DNA of 64,000 bases from Massilia sp. METH4. GTDB taxonomy: Bacteria > Pseudomonadota > Gammaproteobacteria > Burkholderiales > Burkholderiaceae_D. The position numbers were made by a program, and so were the translations under genes. A model generated the notes under the pieces. It worked only from the letters and a program-made list of their open reading frames with translations. It searched no databases and was not told where the DNA came from. Within the stretch, counting starts at the first letter, position 1. Every line of letters begins with the position of its first letter. Shown piece after piece: positions 52,565-62,070 of the stretch. The stretch is taken from positions 3,658,001 through 3,722,000 of the forward strand of contig NZ_CP146614.1 in assembly GCF_037094685.1 (NCBI RefSeq). The letters run 5' to 3'.

Positions 52565-52583
52565 CCCAGGTCTTGCACCTGGG
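52565..52583. repeat. short inverted repeat between SMP-30 and signalling genes
   Basis: CCCAGGT / ACCTGGG with a 5-nt loop and no T-run. It lies in the 190-bp gap between two genes on the minus strand. It could act as an RNA hairpin after the upstream gene. Confidence 0.4.
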
Positions 52584-52669
52584 ATGACTCGGAATGTACC
52601 TGAAAGCACCGCGCCTGTGGGCATGCCGGGCGCGGATCGGCGAAATTGTGATCGCAGCGTGCGGGCGGG

Positions 52670-55600
52670 TTATCGGTAGAGCGCACGGTCGGCGCCGGGC
52701 GGCTGCGGCTGGCGCCGCGGCTGTACCAGGTCGAATGCTTCGCGCACCGCTTCGCGCAGCTCGTCGTCGTCCCACGGCTTGCTGAGGAATTTATAGATGG
52801 CGCCGCGGTTGACGGCATCCATGATCGAGGCATGGTCGGCATAGCCGGACATGATCATGCGCACCGTGCGCGGGTACAGTTCGCGGGTGCGCGCCAGCAG
52901 TTCGCTGCCGCTCATGTGCGGCATGCGCTGGTCGGAGATGATGACCTGCACGTCGTTCACGGCCAGCATTTCCAGCGCTTGCGCGCCGCTGCCGGCCAGC
53001 AGAACCTGCCAGCCCTCGCGCCGGAAGACGCGCGCCAGCGCGCCCAGCACGCCCGGCTCGTCGTCCACCAGCAGCAGCGTGCGGCGCGCCGGCGGCACGG
53101 GGGCCAGCGGCGCCAGGCTGCGCCGTTCGCGCAGCAGCGCCTCCAGGCCCTCGGCCGGCAGCGGGCGGCTGAACAGGTAGCCCTGGATCTTGTCGCACCC
53201 CATGTCGCGCAGGAAGGCGAGCTGGCCCTCGGTCTCGACCCCCTCGGCCACCACCACCAGGTTCAGGCCGTGGGCCAGCGCCGTCGTCGCCCGCGCGATG
53301 GCGGCGCTGCGCGGCTCGCTGGTGATGTTCTTCACGAAGGTCTGGTCGATCTTCAGCTTGTCGAGCCGGAAGCGCGACAGGTAGCCGAGCGAGGAGTAGC
53401 CGGTGCCGAAGTCGTCCAGCGACACGGAAACGCCGAGGGACGCCAGTTCGTTCAATTGCATCTGCGTGTGCTCGCTGTCGTTCATCATCACCGTCTCGGT
53501 CAGTTCCACCTCGAGCCAGCGCGGCGCGAGGCCGGAAGCCTGCAGCGCCCTGCGCACCACGGCGGGCACGGTGCCGGCCGCGAACTGGCGCGCCGAGACG
53601 TTGACGGCCACCGTCAGCGGCGGCAGCCCGGCCAGCTGCCAGGCCCGGTTCTGCCGGCATGCTTCCTCGATGACCCAGTTGCCGATCTCCAGGATCAGGC
53701 CACTGTCCTCGGCCAGCGGAATAAAGTCGCCCGGCGGCACGTTGCCCAGTTCACCGCTCTGCCAGCGCAGCAGCGCCTCCACGCCCGACACGCGGCCGTC
53801 CGGCAGCGAAACCTGCGGCTGGTAGTGCAGGCGCAGCTCGTTGCGTTCGATGGCGTGGCGCAGGTGCACTTCCAGCGACATCCAGCGCAGCGCGTGCGCA
53901 TTCATTTCGCCGGTGTAGAAGTGGAAGTTGTTGCGGCCGTTGTCCTTCACATGCGACAGCGCCACGTCCGCGCCGGTCAGCAGGGCGCCCGGCGTGGCCC
54001 CGTCGCGCGGATACATGCTGATGCCGACCGAGGCGGTCACATACACGTCCTGGCCCGCCAGGCGCACGGGTTGCGCCACCTGATCCATCAGGTTGCGGAC
54101 GATGACGATGATGTCGTCCACGTTCTGGAAGCGCGTCAGCACCAGCGCGAATTCGTCGGCGCCCAGGTGCGCCAGCGTGTCGCCCGGCGGCACGATGGGC
54201 GCGACGCGGCGGGCGATTTCCTGCAGCAGCGCATCGCCCGTGGCGTGGCCGAGTGCGTCGTTGATGCGTTGCAGGCGGTCGATGTCGAACAGCAGCAGCG
54301 CTACGCCGCCGCCATTGGGCCCGGCCGCCGTCAAGGCCAGTTCCAGGCGGTCGTTCAGCAGGTTCCGGTTGGGCAGCAGCGTCAGCGGATCGTGATTGGT
54401 GACGAAGTCGAGCTGCGTGTGCGCCTCCTTCAGGGCACTGATGTCGCTCGACACGGAAACATAGGCGACCACCTGTTCGCGCTGGTCGCGCACCGCATTG
54501 ATGCGCAGGCGCTCCGGGTACACCTGGCCGTTCTTGCGGCGGTTCCAGATCTCGCCCGACCACTGGCCCTGGGTTTCCAGGCTGTGCCACATGGCCCGGT
54601 AGAACGCGCTGTCGTGCCGGCCCGAGCGCAGCAGACGGGGATTCTGGCCCATCACCTCGCGCTCGGCATAGCCGGTGGTCTGTTCGAATGCCGGGTTGAC
54701 CGCGATGATGTTGGCGCCGGCATCGGTCATCGTGATGCTGTCCTGCGTGCTGTCGAACACCTGGGCCGACAGGCGCAGGCGTTCCTCGAGCGCGCGGCGC
54801 GCCGTGATGTCGCGCAGGATGCTCGTGAAGATTGCCTCGCCGTTCACGTGCACCACCGACAGCGCCAGCTCGCCGGTGAACTCCTCGCCGCTCTTGCGCT
54901 TCAACGTGAGTTCGACGATGCGCGCGCTGTACGAGCGTTCGCCGCTCCTGCGATAGCGCTGCACTCGCTCGCGGTGCTCCGGCAGCGAACGGTCGGCGAT
55001 CAGCTGCGTGATCGGCTGGCCCAGCATGTCCTGTTCCTTGTAGCCGAACATGGTCTCGGCGGCGCGGTTGAAATGCAGGATGCTGCCATCCTGGTCGGAA
55101 CCGATGATCGCGTCCGGCGCCGATTGCGTCATCGCCCGGTAGCGCGCCTCGCTGGCGCGCAGCGCCGCGTCCGCGCTGCGGCGTGCCGAGGCTTCCATCT
55201 GCAGCTGCGCCGCGTGGCGCTGCACCACTTCATACAGGTTCATGTTTTCGTAGGCGACGGCCAGCTGCGCCGCCAGCATGCGGATGAACTGTTCGTCCGT
55301 ATCGTCGAAGCAGGACGCGCCGCGGCGCCTGGCGGCGTACAGCCAGCCATACAGGTGGAACTGGTCGCGCACGGCCAGACCGAGGAGGCTTTCCACTTCC
55401 GGGTGGCCGCCGGGCAGCACGGGAAGGTCACCGTCCGTGCGGCAGTGCCGCAGCACGTGGTGGCGGTCCATCATCGCGGCCGGGAAGGTTTTCCTTTCCA
55501 CCAGAGCCGGTTGCACCAGGGCCGGGTCGATGCCTACCGCTTCCACATGCTGCACGGCGCTTTCGTGCGCGTCGAGCAGGCAGAGCACGACGATATCGGC

Positions 55601-56191
55601 CCGCAGGATCGCGCTGGCGGCAAGGCAGAAGCGGCGCGCCATCGCACCCGCGTCGCGCTCGCCGTTCAGGCGCAACGACAGCTCGTGCAGGGCCGCCATG
55701 CGTTCGATGGCGCTGCCGGGCGTGTCCTGGGCCAGCGCCGGCGTGCCGAAGAAGGCCTCCGGCGCGAACACGGCGATGCCGGGTGGCGCGGTGGCGTCGC
55801 CGGGCAATTCGGCGCTTGGTACGTCGAGGCCCAGTTCCAGGTTGACGGCGTCCAGGATCGCCTGCGGTTCGGCGGGCTTGGGCAATACGCTGCGCACGTC
55901 GCAAGCCGCGGCCATGGCACGCAGCTCCGGCATGGAGTAGGTGGCGGAGAAGAAGATCACCGGCGTGTGTGCCAGCTCGGGAATGGCGCGCAAGTGCTGC
56001 ACGAACTCGTAGCCGTCCATCGTCGGCATCAGGATGTCGGTGATCACCAGGTCCGGCCGATGGCGATGGCACAGGTCGAGGGCCTGCGCGCCGTCGGCGG
56101 CTTCGAGCACGCTGTGCGACGTGAAACCGAGCAGTGTCAGCAGGTAATCCCGGTTTGTGGGGCGGTCATCGACAATCAGAATGGTGGCCAT
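52670..56191 (-). CDS. REC-GAF-PAS-PAS-GGDEF-EAL-REC signalling protein
   Basis: 1173 aa, soluble. The N-terminal receiver has Asp52 as acceptor (V-I-T-D-I-L-M-P). A GAF domain follows (about 175-330), then PAS (about 345-455) and PAS (about 465-590). The GGDEF domain has a degenerate site L-G-A-D-E-F (about 678), so cyclase activity may be weak or lost. The EAL domain has G-V-E-A-L-L-R-W (about 803) with a likely intact phosphodiesterase core. The protein ends with a second receiver (about 1040-1165; V-I-I-S-D-Q-R-M-P) of the kind usually found in RpfG-like regulators. It probably lowers c-di-GMP under control of two phospho-inputs. AAAGG precedes the ATG. No kinase gene is adjacent. Confidence 0.9.
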   Translation of the reverse strand: MATILIVDDRPTNRDYLLTLLGFTSHSVLEAADGAQALDLCHRHRPDLVITDILMPTMDGYEFVQHLRAIPELAHTPVIFFSATYSMPELRAMAAACDVRSVLPKPAEPQAILDAVNLELGLDVPSAELPGDATAPPGIAVFAPEAFFGTPALAQDTPGSAIERMAALHELSLRLNGERDAGAMARRFCLAASAILRADIVVLCLLDAHESAVQHVEAVGIDPALVQPALVERKTFPAAMMDRHHVLRHCRTDGDLPVLPGGHPEVESLLGLAVRDQFHLYGWLYAARRRGASCFDDTDEQFIRMLAAQLAVAYENMNLYEVVQRHAAQLQMEASARRSADAALRASEARYRAMTQSAPDAIIGSDQDGSILHFNRAAETMFGYKEQDMLGQPITQLIADRSLPEHRERVQRYRRSGERSYSARIVELTLKRKSGEEFTGELALSVVHVNGEAIFTSILRDITARRALEERLRLSAQVFDSTQDSITMTDAGANIIAVNPAFEQTTGYAEREVMGQNPRLLRSGRHDSAFYRAMWHSLETQGQWSGEIWNRRKNGQVYPERLRINAVRDQREQVVAYVSVSSDISALKEAHTQLDFVTNHDPLTLLPNRNLLNDRLELALTAAGPNGGGVALLLFDIDRLQRINDALGHATGDALLQEIARRVAPIVPPGDTLAHLGADEFALVLTRFQNVDDIIVIVRNLMDQVAQPVRLAGQDVYVTASVGISMYPRDGATPGALLTGADVALSHVKDNGRNNFHFYTGEMNAHALRWMSLEVHLRHAIERNELRLHYQPQVSLPDGRVSGVEALLRWQSGELGNVPPGDFIPLAEDSGLILEIGNWVIEEACRQNRAWQLAGLPPLTVAVNVSARQFAAGTVPAVVRRALQASGLAPRWLEVELTETVMMNDSEHTQMQLNELASLGVSVSLDDFGTGYSSLGYLSRFRLDKLKIDQTFVKNITSEPRSAAIARATTALAHGLNLVVVAEGVETEGQLAFLRDMGCDKIQGYLFSRPLPAEGLEALLRERRSLAPLAPVPPARRTLLLVDDEPGVLGALARVFRREGWQVLLAGSGAQALEMLAVNDVQVIISDQRMPHMSGSELLARTRELYPRTVRMIMSGYADHASIMDAVNRGAIYKFLSKPWDDDELREAVREAFDLVQPRRQPQPPGADRALYR

Positions 56192-56440
56192 GGTACCTTT
56201 CGATGGTCCTGGGAATTCATGCTACTCCGCCGACCTTGCCGCGGGCGCACGCCTGTTGTTCTGATAGCCGATCATACCCAGTCCGGTTGAGGTTGCCTAC
56301 GGGCTTGTTGGTTTTCAGGCAAGCATGGCAGCTTGTACCGCAGGAAATGTGCGGGAATGCGGCCGGCGGCGGATTGTCGGGTGAAAGCGCGCCAAATCCT
56401 TTAAAATAGCGGGTTGCGAAACACGCCAAGGATTTATTAC

Positions 56441-57550
56441 ATGACTATCTCCAGCACCGAAGAAATCGTCGCCGAACTGCGCGCCGGGCGCATGGTGATC
56501 CTGGTCGACGAAGAGGACCGCGAGAACGAGGGCGACCTGGTGCTGGCCGCCGATTTCGTCACGCCGGAAGCCATCAACTTCATGATCCGATACGCGCGCG
56601 GGCTCGTGTGCCTGACGCTCTCCGAGGAAATCGTCGACCGGCTGGAACTGCCGCTGATGGCGACCCGCAACGGCACGTCCTTCGGGACCAATTTCACCGT
56701 GTCGATCGAAGCCGCCGAAGGCGTCACGACCGGCATTTCCGCGGCCGACCGCGCCCGCACGATCCAGGTGGCCGTCGCCAAGGACGCGAAACCGGACGAC
56801 CTGGTGCAACCGGGCCACATCTTCCCGCTGCGCGCCGTGAAGGGCGGTGTCCTGATGCGCGCCGGCCACACCGAAGCGGGCTGCGACCTGACCGCCATGG
56901 CCGGCCTGACCCCGGCCTCGGTGATCTGCGAGATCGTCAAGGACGACGGCACGATGGCGCGCCTGCCGGACCTGCTGGAATTCGGCAAGGAACATGGCCT
57001 GAAGATCGGCACGATCGCCGACCTGATCCATTACCGCAGCGCCAAGGAATGCATGGTCGAACGGGTGGCCGAGCGGGAATTGCGCACGGCCCACGGCGAC
57101 TTCCGCATGATCGCCTTCCGCGACACGCCGAGCGGCTCGGCCCACCTGGCGCTGGTGCACGGCGACGTGACGCCCGAGGAGGAATCGCTGGTGCGCGTGC
57201 ACCAGCCGGTATCCATCCTGGACCTGCTGGAAACGGAAGCCACCACGCACTCCTGGAACGTGTCGGCCTCGCTGAAGGCGATCAAGGCGGCGAAGCAGGG
57301 CGTGATGGTGCTGCTCAACTGCGGCGAGACGGCCGAGCAGCTGTTCGGCCAGCTGGCCGCGCTGGACAAGGATTCCAAGCCAGTGGGCCGCGCCGCCAGC
57401 ATGGACCTGCGCACCTATGGCATCGGCGCGCAGATCCTGCGCGCCATCGGCGTGCGCCGCATGAAACTGCTCGCCAGCCCGCGCAAGATGCCGTCGATGA
57501 CGGGCTTCGACCTCGAAGTGACCGGCTACCTGGCCAAACCCGAAGCGTAA
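56441..57550 (+). CDS. ribBA: 3,4-dihydroxybutanone-phosphate synthase with degenerate GTP cyclohydrolase II domain
   Basis: 369 aa. The N-terminal RibB half is complete: D-E-E-D-R-E-N-E-G-D and H-T-E-A-G-C-D-L carry the ribulose-5-phosphate site. The C-terminal half has the GCHII fold but lacks the zinc Cys triad: where active enzymes read S-E-C-L-T-G-D...C-D-C-G, this one has H-Q-P-V-S-I-L-D. So it most likely makes only the four-carbon precursor, as in many Burkholderiales, and another ribA must exist elsewhere. Followed 28 bp later by ribH. No FMN riboswitch was found upstream. Confidence 0.94.
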   Translation: MTISSTEEIVAELRAGRMVILVDEEDRENEGDLVLAADFVTPEAINFMIRYARGLVCLTLSEEIVDRLELPLMATRNGTSFGTNFTVSIEAAEGVTTGISAADRARTIQVAVAKDAKPDDLVQPGHIFPLRAVKGGVLMRAGHTEAGCDLTAMAGLTPASVICEIVKDDGTMARLPDLLEFGKEHGLKIGTIADLIHYRSAKECMVERVAERELRTAHGDFRMIAFRDTPSGSAHLALVHGDVTPEEESLVRVHQPVSILDLLETEATTHSWNVSASLKAIKAAKQGVMVLLNCGETAEQLFGQLAALDKDSKPVGRAASMDLRTYGIGAQILRAIGVRRMKLLASPRKMPSMTGFDLEVTGYLAKPEA

Positions 57551-57578
57551 TCCACCTACTATATAGAAGAGGCCCATC

Positions 57579-58067
57579 ATGACCGTAGGAACCTACGAAA
57601 CCAATCTGAACGGCGAAGGCCTGCGCATCGGCATCGTCCAGGCACGTTTCAATGAAGATGTGTGCCACGGCCTGCTGTCGGCTTGCCTGGCGGAGCTGAA
57701 GCACCTGGGCGTGGCGGACGAGGATGTGCTGCACGTGACCGTGCCGGGCGCGCTGGAAATTCCGCTGGTGCTGCAGAAGATGGCCGAATCCGGCCAGTTC
57801 GACGCGCTGGTGGCGCTCGGTGCCGTAATCCGCGGCGAGACGTACCACTTCGAGCTGGTGTCGAACGAATCGGGCGCCGGCATCACCCGCATCGGCCTGG
57901 ACTACAGCATTCCCATCGCTAACGCCGTGCTGACGACCGAGAACGACGAACAGGCCGAAGTGCGCATGGCCGCCAAGGGCGCCGATGCGGCCCGCGTGGC
58001 CGTCGAGATGGCCAACCTGGCAATCGCGCTCGAAGAGCTGCAACAGGACGCCGGCGACGAAGAATAA
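57579..58067 (+). CDS. ribH: 6,7-dimethyl-8-ribityllumazine synthase
   Basis: 162 aa. Family signature V-P-G-A-L-E-I-P-L and [12 protein letters not shown]. It condenses the RibB product with the RibD-pathway pyrimidine to form lumazine, the substrate of RibE. Normal length with an acidic C-terminal tail. It lies between ribBA and nusB, a common arrangement. Confidence 0.97.
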   Translation: MTVGTYETNLNGEGLRIGIVQARFNEDVCHGLLSACLAELKHLGVADEDVLHVTVPGALEIPLVLQKMAESGQFDALVALGAVIRGETYHFELVSNESGAGITRIGLDYSIPIANAVLTTENDEQAEVRMAAKGADAARVAVEMANLAIALEELQQDAGDEE

Positions 58068-58094
58068 GCGCCGCAGTAATACAAAGGAATCGAC

Positions 58095-58565
58095 ATGAAC
58101 GACAAACCCGTGCACGCCAACCCCAGCAAGAATCGCACCCCGCGCCACCGCGCACGCGAGTTCGCGCTGCAGGGCCTGTATCAATGGCTGCTGAACAATG
58201 AACCGGCGAAGACGGTGGTCAACAATATCCGCGGCGCCCACGGCTTCGACAAGGCCGACGGCGACTTCTTCGCGGCGCTGCTGTACGGCACGATCGAGCA
58301 ATCGGTCGAGCTGCGCGAAGCGTTTGCCCCGCTGGTCGACCGCGGCATCGGCGAACTGTCGCCGATCGAGCACGCCGTGCTGCTGCTGGGCGCCTTCGAG
58401 CTGAAGAACCACCCGGAAATCCCGTACCGCGTCGTCATCAACGAAGCGGTCGAGCTGACCAAGTCCTTCGGCGGCATCGACGGCCACAAGTACGTCAACG
58501 GCGTGCTGGACAAGCTGGCCCCGAAATTGCGCGCCGACGAAGTGACGGCGGACAAGAAACGCTGA
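58095..58565 (+). CDS. nusB: transcription antitermination factor NusB
   Basis: 156-aa all-helical RNA-binding protein. R-H-R-A-R-E-F-A-L-Q-G-L-Y-Q-W and the C-terminal F-G-G-I-D-G-H-K-Y-V-N-G-V-L-D are the NusB signatures. With NusE it binds boxA of rRNA leaders. AAAGGA precedes the ATG. Last gene of the ribBA-ribH-nusB operon. Confidence 0.97.
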   Translation: MNDKPVHANPSKNRTPRHRAREFALQGLYQWLLNNEPAKTVVNNIRGAHGFDKADGDFFAALLYGTIEQSVELREAFAPLVDRGIGELSPIEHAVLLLGAFELKNHPEIPYRVVINEAVELTKSFGGIDGHKYVNGVLDKLAPKLRADEVTADKKR

Positions 58566-58587
58566 CCCGCCCCCTCGCACAGCTCAA

Positions 58588-58609
58588 GCCACCTCCGGGT
58601 GGCTTTTTT
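58588..58609 (+). terminator. terminator after nusB
   Basis: GCCACC / GGTGGC with a 4-nt loop and six T. Confidence 0.85.
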
Positions 58610-58621
58610 GTTGCCCAAAAC

Positions 58622-58716
58622 CGGGGTCAGACCCCGATCCTTGGAAATATTTCCTCAACCCCGGTGACAGGCACCACGGTTCTTGAAACATTTCTCGAAC
58701 CCGGGTGCCTGTCACC
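58622..58716. repeat. cluster of extragenic palindromes between nusB and the transglycosylase gene
   Basis: CGGGGTCAGACCCCG near 58622-58636 is followed by a GGAAATATTTCC tail. GGTGACAGGCACC (58663-58675) and its exact reverse complement (58704-58716) flank a GAAACATTTC core. The same core-plus-tail design occurs at 95-135. No transposase gene nearby. Confidence 0.75.
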
Positions 58717-58743
58717 CGGTTTTCGTCACCGGTTTTGAGCAAT

Positions 58744-58768
58744 AAAAAAGCCACCCGAGGGTGGCTTT
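58744..58768 (-). terminator. terminator of the lytic transglycosylase gene
   Basis: On the minus strand, GCCACC / GGTGGC stem then a run of T (A-run at 58744-58749 on the plus strand). It mirrors the nusB terminator. Confidence 0.8.
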
Positions 58769-58786
58769 GCGTTGCGCGCTGGACGA

Positions 58787-59713
58787 TTACAGGCCGGCGA
58801 TCTGCTCAGGTTCCGGCTTGGCCGTCTCGGCTTCGGCCGCCGGCTTCGCGTCCGTGCTGGCGGTCACGGTGGCCGGAGCAGGGGCGGGGGCCGGAGGGCG
58901 GGTGAACGTCGGCACTTTCTTGCCGACCGATACCTGCTTCAGGCGCTTGTATTCGGCGAGCACGCGGGAGCCATAGCCGTCGTCCGTCTCGAAGGCGGCG
59001 GCGCCCACGTAGTATTTCAGGCCGGCTTCCACGGAACCGCCGCGCTGCACGTAATCCTTCAGGATCAGCGAGCCGACACGGATGTTGGCGACAGGGTTCA
59101 GGGCCGCCTGCACGCCGCCCATGTCCTCGAACTTGTCGTGGTGGACCTTGGACATGACCTGCATCAGGCCCTGGGCGCCCATCGGGCTTTCCGCGAACGG
59201 GTTCAGGCCGGATTCGATCGCCATCACCGCGAGGATCAGCAGCGGGTCGATCTTGATCTCGCGCGCCGTGACATAGGCGGTCGATACCAGCATATTGGCC
59301 GCGTCGTTCGCCACGCGGTAGCGCTTGGACAGCCAGTCCGTCACCCATTGCTGCTGCTTGCGGGTGCCGAGCAGCGCCTTTTCCTCGGCCGGCGTGAGCT
59401 TGGCCGTGTCGGCCGCGGCGGTGACGGCCGGAGCCTCCATCAGCTCATGCAGCGGCGGCGCGGTCACGGTGGCCACCGGGGCGGGCATGGCCGGCTCTTG
59501 TGGAGCCAGCGATTTCGTCAGCGCGTGGGCCAGGTCCGGACGGGCCCACAGCACGCCGAGGATGACGAGGGCGGTCACGCCGAAGATCGTGAACGCGTGT
59601 TGCGCGGTCGTGAAGACGCTGCGCAAGGTGATGCGCTGCGCGCCGAAGCGCGCGGCCGGTCCGCAGACCAGCGAGCGGCCGGCATCAGCCAGGCCATTGA
59701 AACGATTGATCAT
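58787..59713 (-). CDS. membrane-anchored lytic transglycosylase (SLT domain)
   Basis: 308 aa. One N-terminal membrane helix (about 38-60), a Pro/Ala-rich linker and a Slt-type transglycosylase domain with the catalytic Glu in A-I-E-S-G-L-N-P-F-A and the family block S-P-M-G-A-Q-G-L-M-Q-V-M. It would cleave peptidoglycan from the periplasmic face. The C-terminal 40 residues are again Pro/Ala-rich. GGGAG precedes the ATG at 59713. It stands alone, convergent with nusB. Confidence 0.88.
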   Translation of the reverse strand: MINRFNGLADAGRSLVCGPAARFGAQRITLRSVFTTAQHAFTIFGVTALVILGVLWARPDLAHALTKSLAPQEPAMPAPVATVTAPPLHELMEAPAVTAAADTAKLTPAEEKALLGTRKQQQWVTDWLSKRYRVANDAANMLVSTAYVTAREIKIDPLLILAVMAIESGLNPFAESPMGAQGLMQVMSKVHHDKFEDMGGVQAALNPVANIRVGSLILKDYVQRGGSVEAGLKYYVGAAAFETDDGYGSRVLAEYKRLKQVSVGKKVPTFTRPPAPAPAPATVTASTDAKPAAEAETAKPEPEQIAGL

Positions 59714-60219
59714 AGAACTCCCTGCAATGTCCGTAAAAGCATGCCCCTCGCCGCGCATGGGCGCGCGACACCGTTGCTGTGCAATTGCCGTGCATCAGAT
59801 GTGTTATCGTCCGTCGCCGCCGGGAAGCGCGCGAGCCGGAACGCCTTATTGCTTGCCGGAGCTGATTCATTCGGTGATCAGTCCGCAATACAACTTTGTT
59901 CGGGGTGAAGGCTGGCTGGCCTGGAAGGCTCACAACCTTGAGGCAGACGCCTCGGGAACAACACTCCTTAAAATGTTTTGTGGAGCCCCGACTCTCCGTG
60001 AATGAATGAGCGACACGTAGTTGGCATTTTTGCCATGTCCTCTTCAAGTAGGTCGAATTGTAGAAGCCGTTTTATATCAAGTCAATACTAACGAAATCGT
60101 TCTTTATAACTTTTGGATATGGTTTTCTACTGCAGGGTTGAGTTAAAACCAATAGAATCAAACACTTGTCCGGATGACTTGACGCCGGCCGTCGAACGAG
60201 AAAAAAACGTAAAAATTGT
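59714..60219. other. 506-bp intergenic region, AT-rich on the right
   Basis: No convincing gene. The left part is GC-rich. The right 200 bp (about 60020-60219) is markedly AT-rich compared with the rest of the window. GAGGC-AGAC-GCCTC near 59940 is a short hairpin. It probably holds promoters for the transglycosylase gene and ubiD, and an unrecognised small RNA cannot be excluded. Confidence 0.5.
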
Positions 60220-61704
60220 ATGAAATATTCAGATCTGCGGGATTTTATTGCCCAGCTGCAAAAAATTGGCGAACTTAAGCCCGTTTCCTTGCCAGTTTCG
60301 CCACATTTGGAGATGACGGAGGTATGCGATCGCACCTTGCGGGCCGGCGGGCCAGCTCTGCTGTTTGAAAATCCTACGAATTTCGACATCCCCGTTCTTG
60401 GTAACCTGTTCGGCACGCCGCGCCGCGTGGCGCTGGGCATGGGTGCGGAAAGCCTGGGCGAGTTGCGCCGCATCGGCCACGTGCTGGCGCGCCTGAAGGA
60501 GCCGGAGCCGCCGAAAGGCTTCAAGGACATCATGGACATGGGCTCCCTGGTGAAGGCAGTATGGGACATGGCGCCAAAGGAGCAGCGCAGCGCTCCCTGC
60601 CAGGAGATCGTCTGGGAAGGCAACGACGTCGACCTGGGAAGGTTGCCCATCCAGCACTGCTGGCCAGGCGATGTGGCCCCTCTTATTACCTGGGGGCTCG
60701 TCATCACGAAGGGGCCGAACAAGAAGCGCCAGAACCTGGGCATCTACCGCCAGCAGGTGCTCGGCCGTAACAAGGTCATCATGCGCTGGCTGGCGCACCG
60801 GGGCGGCGCGCTGGACTTCCGCGAACATTGCATCCGCCATCCCGGCCAGCCCTACCCGGTGGCGGTGGCGCTGGGCGCCGATCCGGCCACGATCCTGGGG
60901 GCGGTGACGCCGGTTCCCGACACGCTGTCCGAATACCAGTTCGCCGGCCTGCTGCGTGGCAGCCGCACGGAACTGGTGAAGGCGATCGGCAGCGAATTGC
61001 GCGTGCCCGCATCGGCCGAGATCGTGCTGGAAGGGCATATCTACCCGGACGAAAACCACCCGTCCGGCTACGAGCATGCGCTGGAAGGCCCGTACGGCGA
61101 CCATACCGGTTATTACAATGAGCAGGACTGGTTCCCGGTGTTCACGATCGACCGCATCACGATGCGGCGCGATCCGATCTACCACTCCACGTACACGGGC
61201 AAGCCGCCGGACGAACCCGCCGTGCTGGGCCTGGCTTTGAACGAGGTCTTCGTGCCGCTGCTGCAAAAGCAGTTCACCGAGATCACCGATTTCTACCTGC
61301 CGCCGGAAGGCTGCAGCTACCGCATGGCCGTGGTGCAGATCCGCAAGCAGTACGCGGGGCATGCCAAGCGCGTGATGTTCGGCGTATGGAGCTTCCTGCG
61401 GCAGTTCATGTATACGAAGTTCATCGTCGTCGTCGACGAAGACGTCGACATCCGCGACTGGAAAGAGGTGATCTGGGCCATCACGACCCGCGTCGACCCC
61501 ACCCGCGACACGACGCTGGTCGACCACACGCCGATCGACTACCTCGATTTCGCCTCGCCGATCAGTGGCCTGGGCAGCAAGATGGGCATCGATGCCACGA
61601 ACAAGTGGCCGGGCGAAACGACGCGCGAATGGGGCACGACGATCCAGATGACGCCTGAAGTGAAGCGCAAGGTCGACGATATCTGGCAACAGCTGGGCTT
61701 GTGA
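60220..61704 (+). CDS. ubiD: 4-hydroxy-3-polyprenylbenzoate decarboxylase UbiD
   Basis: 494-aa prenylated-FMN-dependent decarboxylase of ubiquinone synthesis. The N-terminal [10 protein letters not shown], the central G-I-Y-R-Q-Q-V-L-G and the acidic pair in A-E-I-V-L-E-G are typical of UbiD, and the length matches the E. coli enzyme (497 aa). It needs the prFMN made by UbiX, whose gene is not in this window. The ATG has a weak ribosome site. Confidence 0.96.
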   Translation: MKYSDLRDFIAQLQKIGELKPVSLPVSPHLEMTEVCDRTLRAGGPALLFENPTNFDIPVLGNLFGTPRRVALGMGAESLGELRRIGHVLARLKEPEPPKGFKDIMDMGSLVKAVWDMAPKEQRSAPCQEIVWEGNDVDLGRLPIQHCWPGDVAPLITWGLVITKGPNKKRQNLGIYRQQVLGRNKVIMRWLAHRGGALDFREHCIRHPGQPYPVAVALGADPATILGAVTPVPDTLSEYQFAGLLRGSRTELVKAIGSELRVPASAEIVLEGHIYPDENHPSGYEHALEGPYGDHTGYYNEQDWFPVFTIDRITMRRDPIYHSTYTGKPPDEPAVLGLALNEVFVPLLQKQFTEITDFYLPPEGCSYRMAVVQIRKQYAGHAKRVMFGVWSFLRQFMYTKFIVVVDEDVDIRDWKEVIWAITTRVDPTRDTTLVDHTPIDYLDFASPISGLGSKMGIDATNKWPGETTREWGTTIQMTPEVKRKVDDIWQQLGL

Positions 61705-61728
61705 GTACACATCGTCCGCCGGACCGGT

Positions 61729-61734
61729 TATAAT
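61729..61734 (+). promoter_or_regulatory. -10 box of the 4.5S RNA gene
   Basis: Consensus TATAAT with the 5' end of the RNA 8 bases downstream. No matching -35 hexamer was clear at 17 bp. Confidence 0.6.
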
Positions 61735-61741
61735 GACGTCT

Positions 61742-61838
61742 GGCGGGCCCCTGCGCATTGCGGCATGGCTAACCTGGTCAGGTCGGGAACGAAGCAGCCA
61801 AAGCTGTTCACCGCAAGTGCCGCAGATCAGGCTCGCCT
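61742..61838 (+). ncRNA. ffs: 4.5S signal-recognition-particle RNA
   Basis: Small bacterial SRP RNA. The conserved apical part reads ACCTGGTCAGGTCGGGAACG followed by AAGCAGCC, with the tetraloop region and the internal loops for Ffh. The ends pair GGCGGGCC (61742 on) with GGCTCGCC (to 61837). It brings Ffh to ribosomes making membrane proteins. Confidence 0.95.
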
Positions 61839-61850
61839 CCCTAATCTCGA

Positions 61851-61875
61851 AAAAAGCTGCCTCGGCAGCTTTTTT
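61851..61875 (+). terminator. first terminator after 4.5S RNA
   Basis: AAAAAGCTGCC / GGCAGCTTTTTT hairpin with T-run, 13 bp after the RNA. Confidence 0.9.
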
Positions 61876-61888
61876 CATATCGAAGCCC

Positions 61889-61912
61889 AAAGCTGCCGAG
61901 GCAGCTTTTTTT
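61889..61912 (+). terminator. second terminator after 4.5S RNA
   Basis: AAAGCTGCC / GGCAGCTTT with a seven-T tract. It reuses the stem sequence of the first terminator, so it looks like a duplication giving fail-safe termination before dnaX. Confidence 0.85.
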
Positions 61913-62058
61913 ACGTCCCCTTATCTTTACGACCGTACGCCCATCCGTGCCGGCTCCGGTACCTGTCCCGTCAGGTGACGCGGGCTCGGCCTCGGCCGCC
62001 TTGCCCCTAAGCATCAGCCTGCCGGGCTATTGTTGGCCTCACACGTCACCGACTGCGG

Positions 62059-62064
62059 TAAAAT
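62059..62064 (+). promoter_or_regulatory. -10-like box six bases before the dnaX start
   Basis: TAAAAT at 62059-62064, with the ATG at 62071. As with the DUF418 gene, this would give a leaderless or nearly leaderless mRNA. No clear -35 and no ribosome site were seen. Confidence 0.4.
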
Positions 62065-62070
62065 CCCGGC

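Noticed and set aside
52832..56290. 1152-codon plus-strand open frame
   Set aside because: Lies opposite the REC-GAF-PAS-GGDEF-EAL-REC gene. His/Arg/Gln-rich product without domains; a composition shadow.
56290..56440. FMN riboswitch before ribBA
   Set aside because: The conserved RFN elements were not found.
59685..60047. 120-codon minus-strand frame upstream of the transglycosylase gene
   Set aside because: Cys/Arg-rich composition, no ribosome site, overlaps the likely promoter region.
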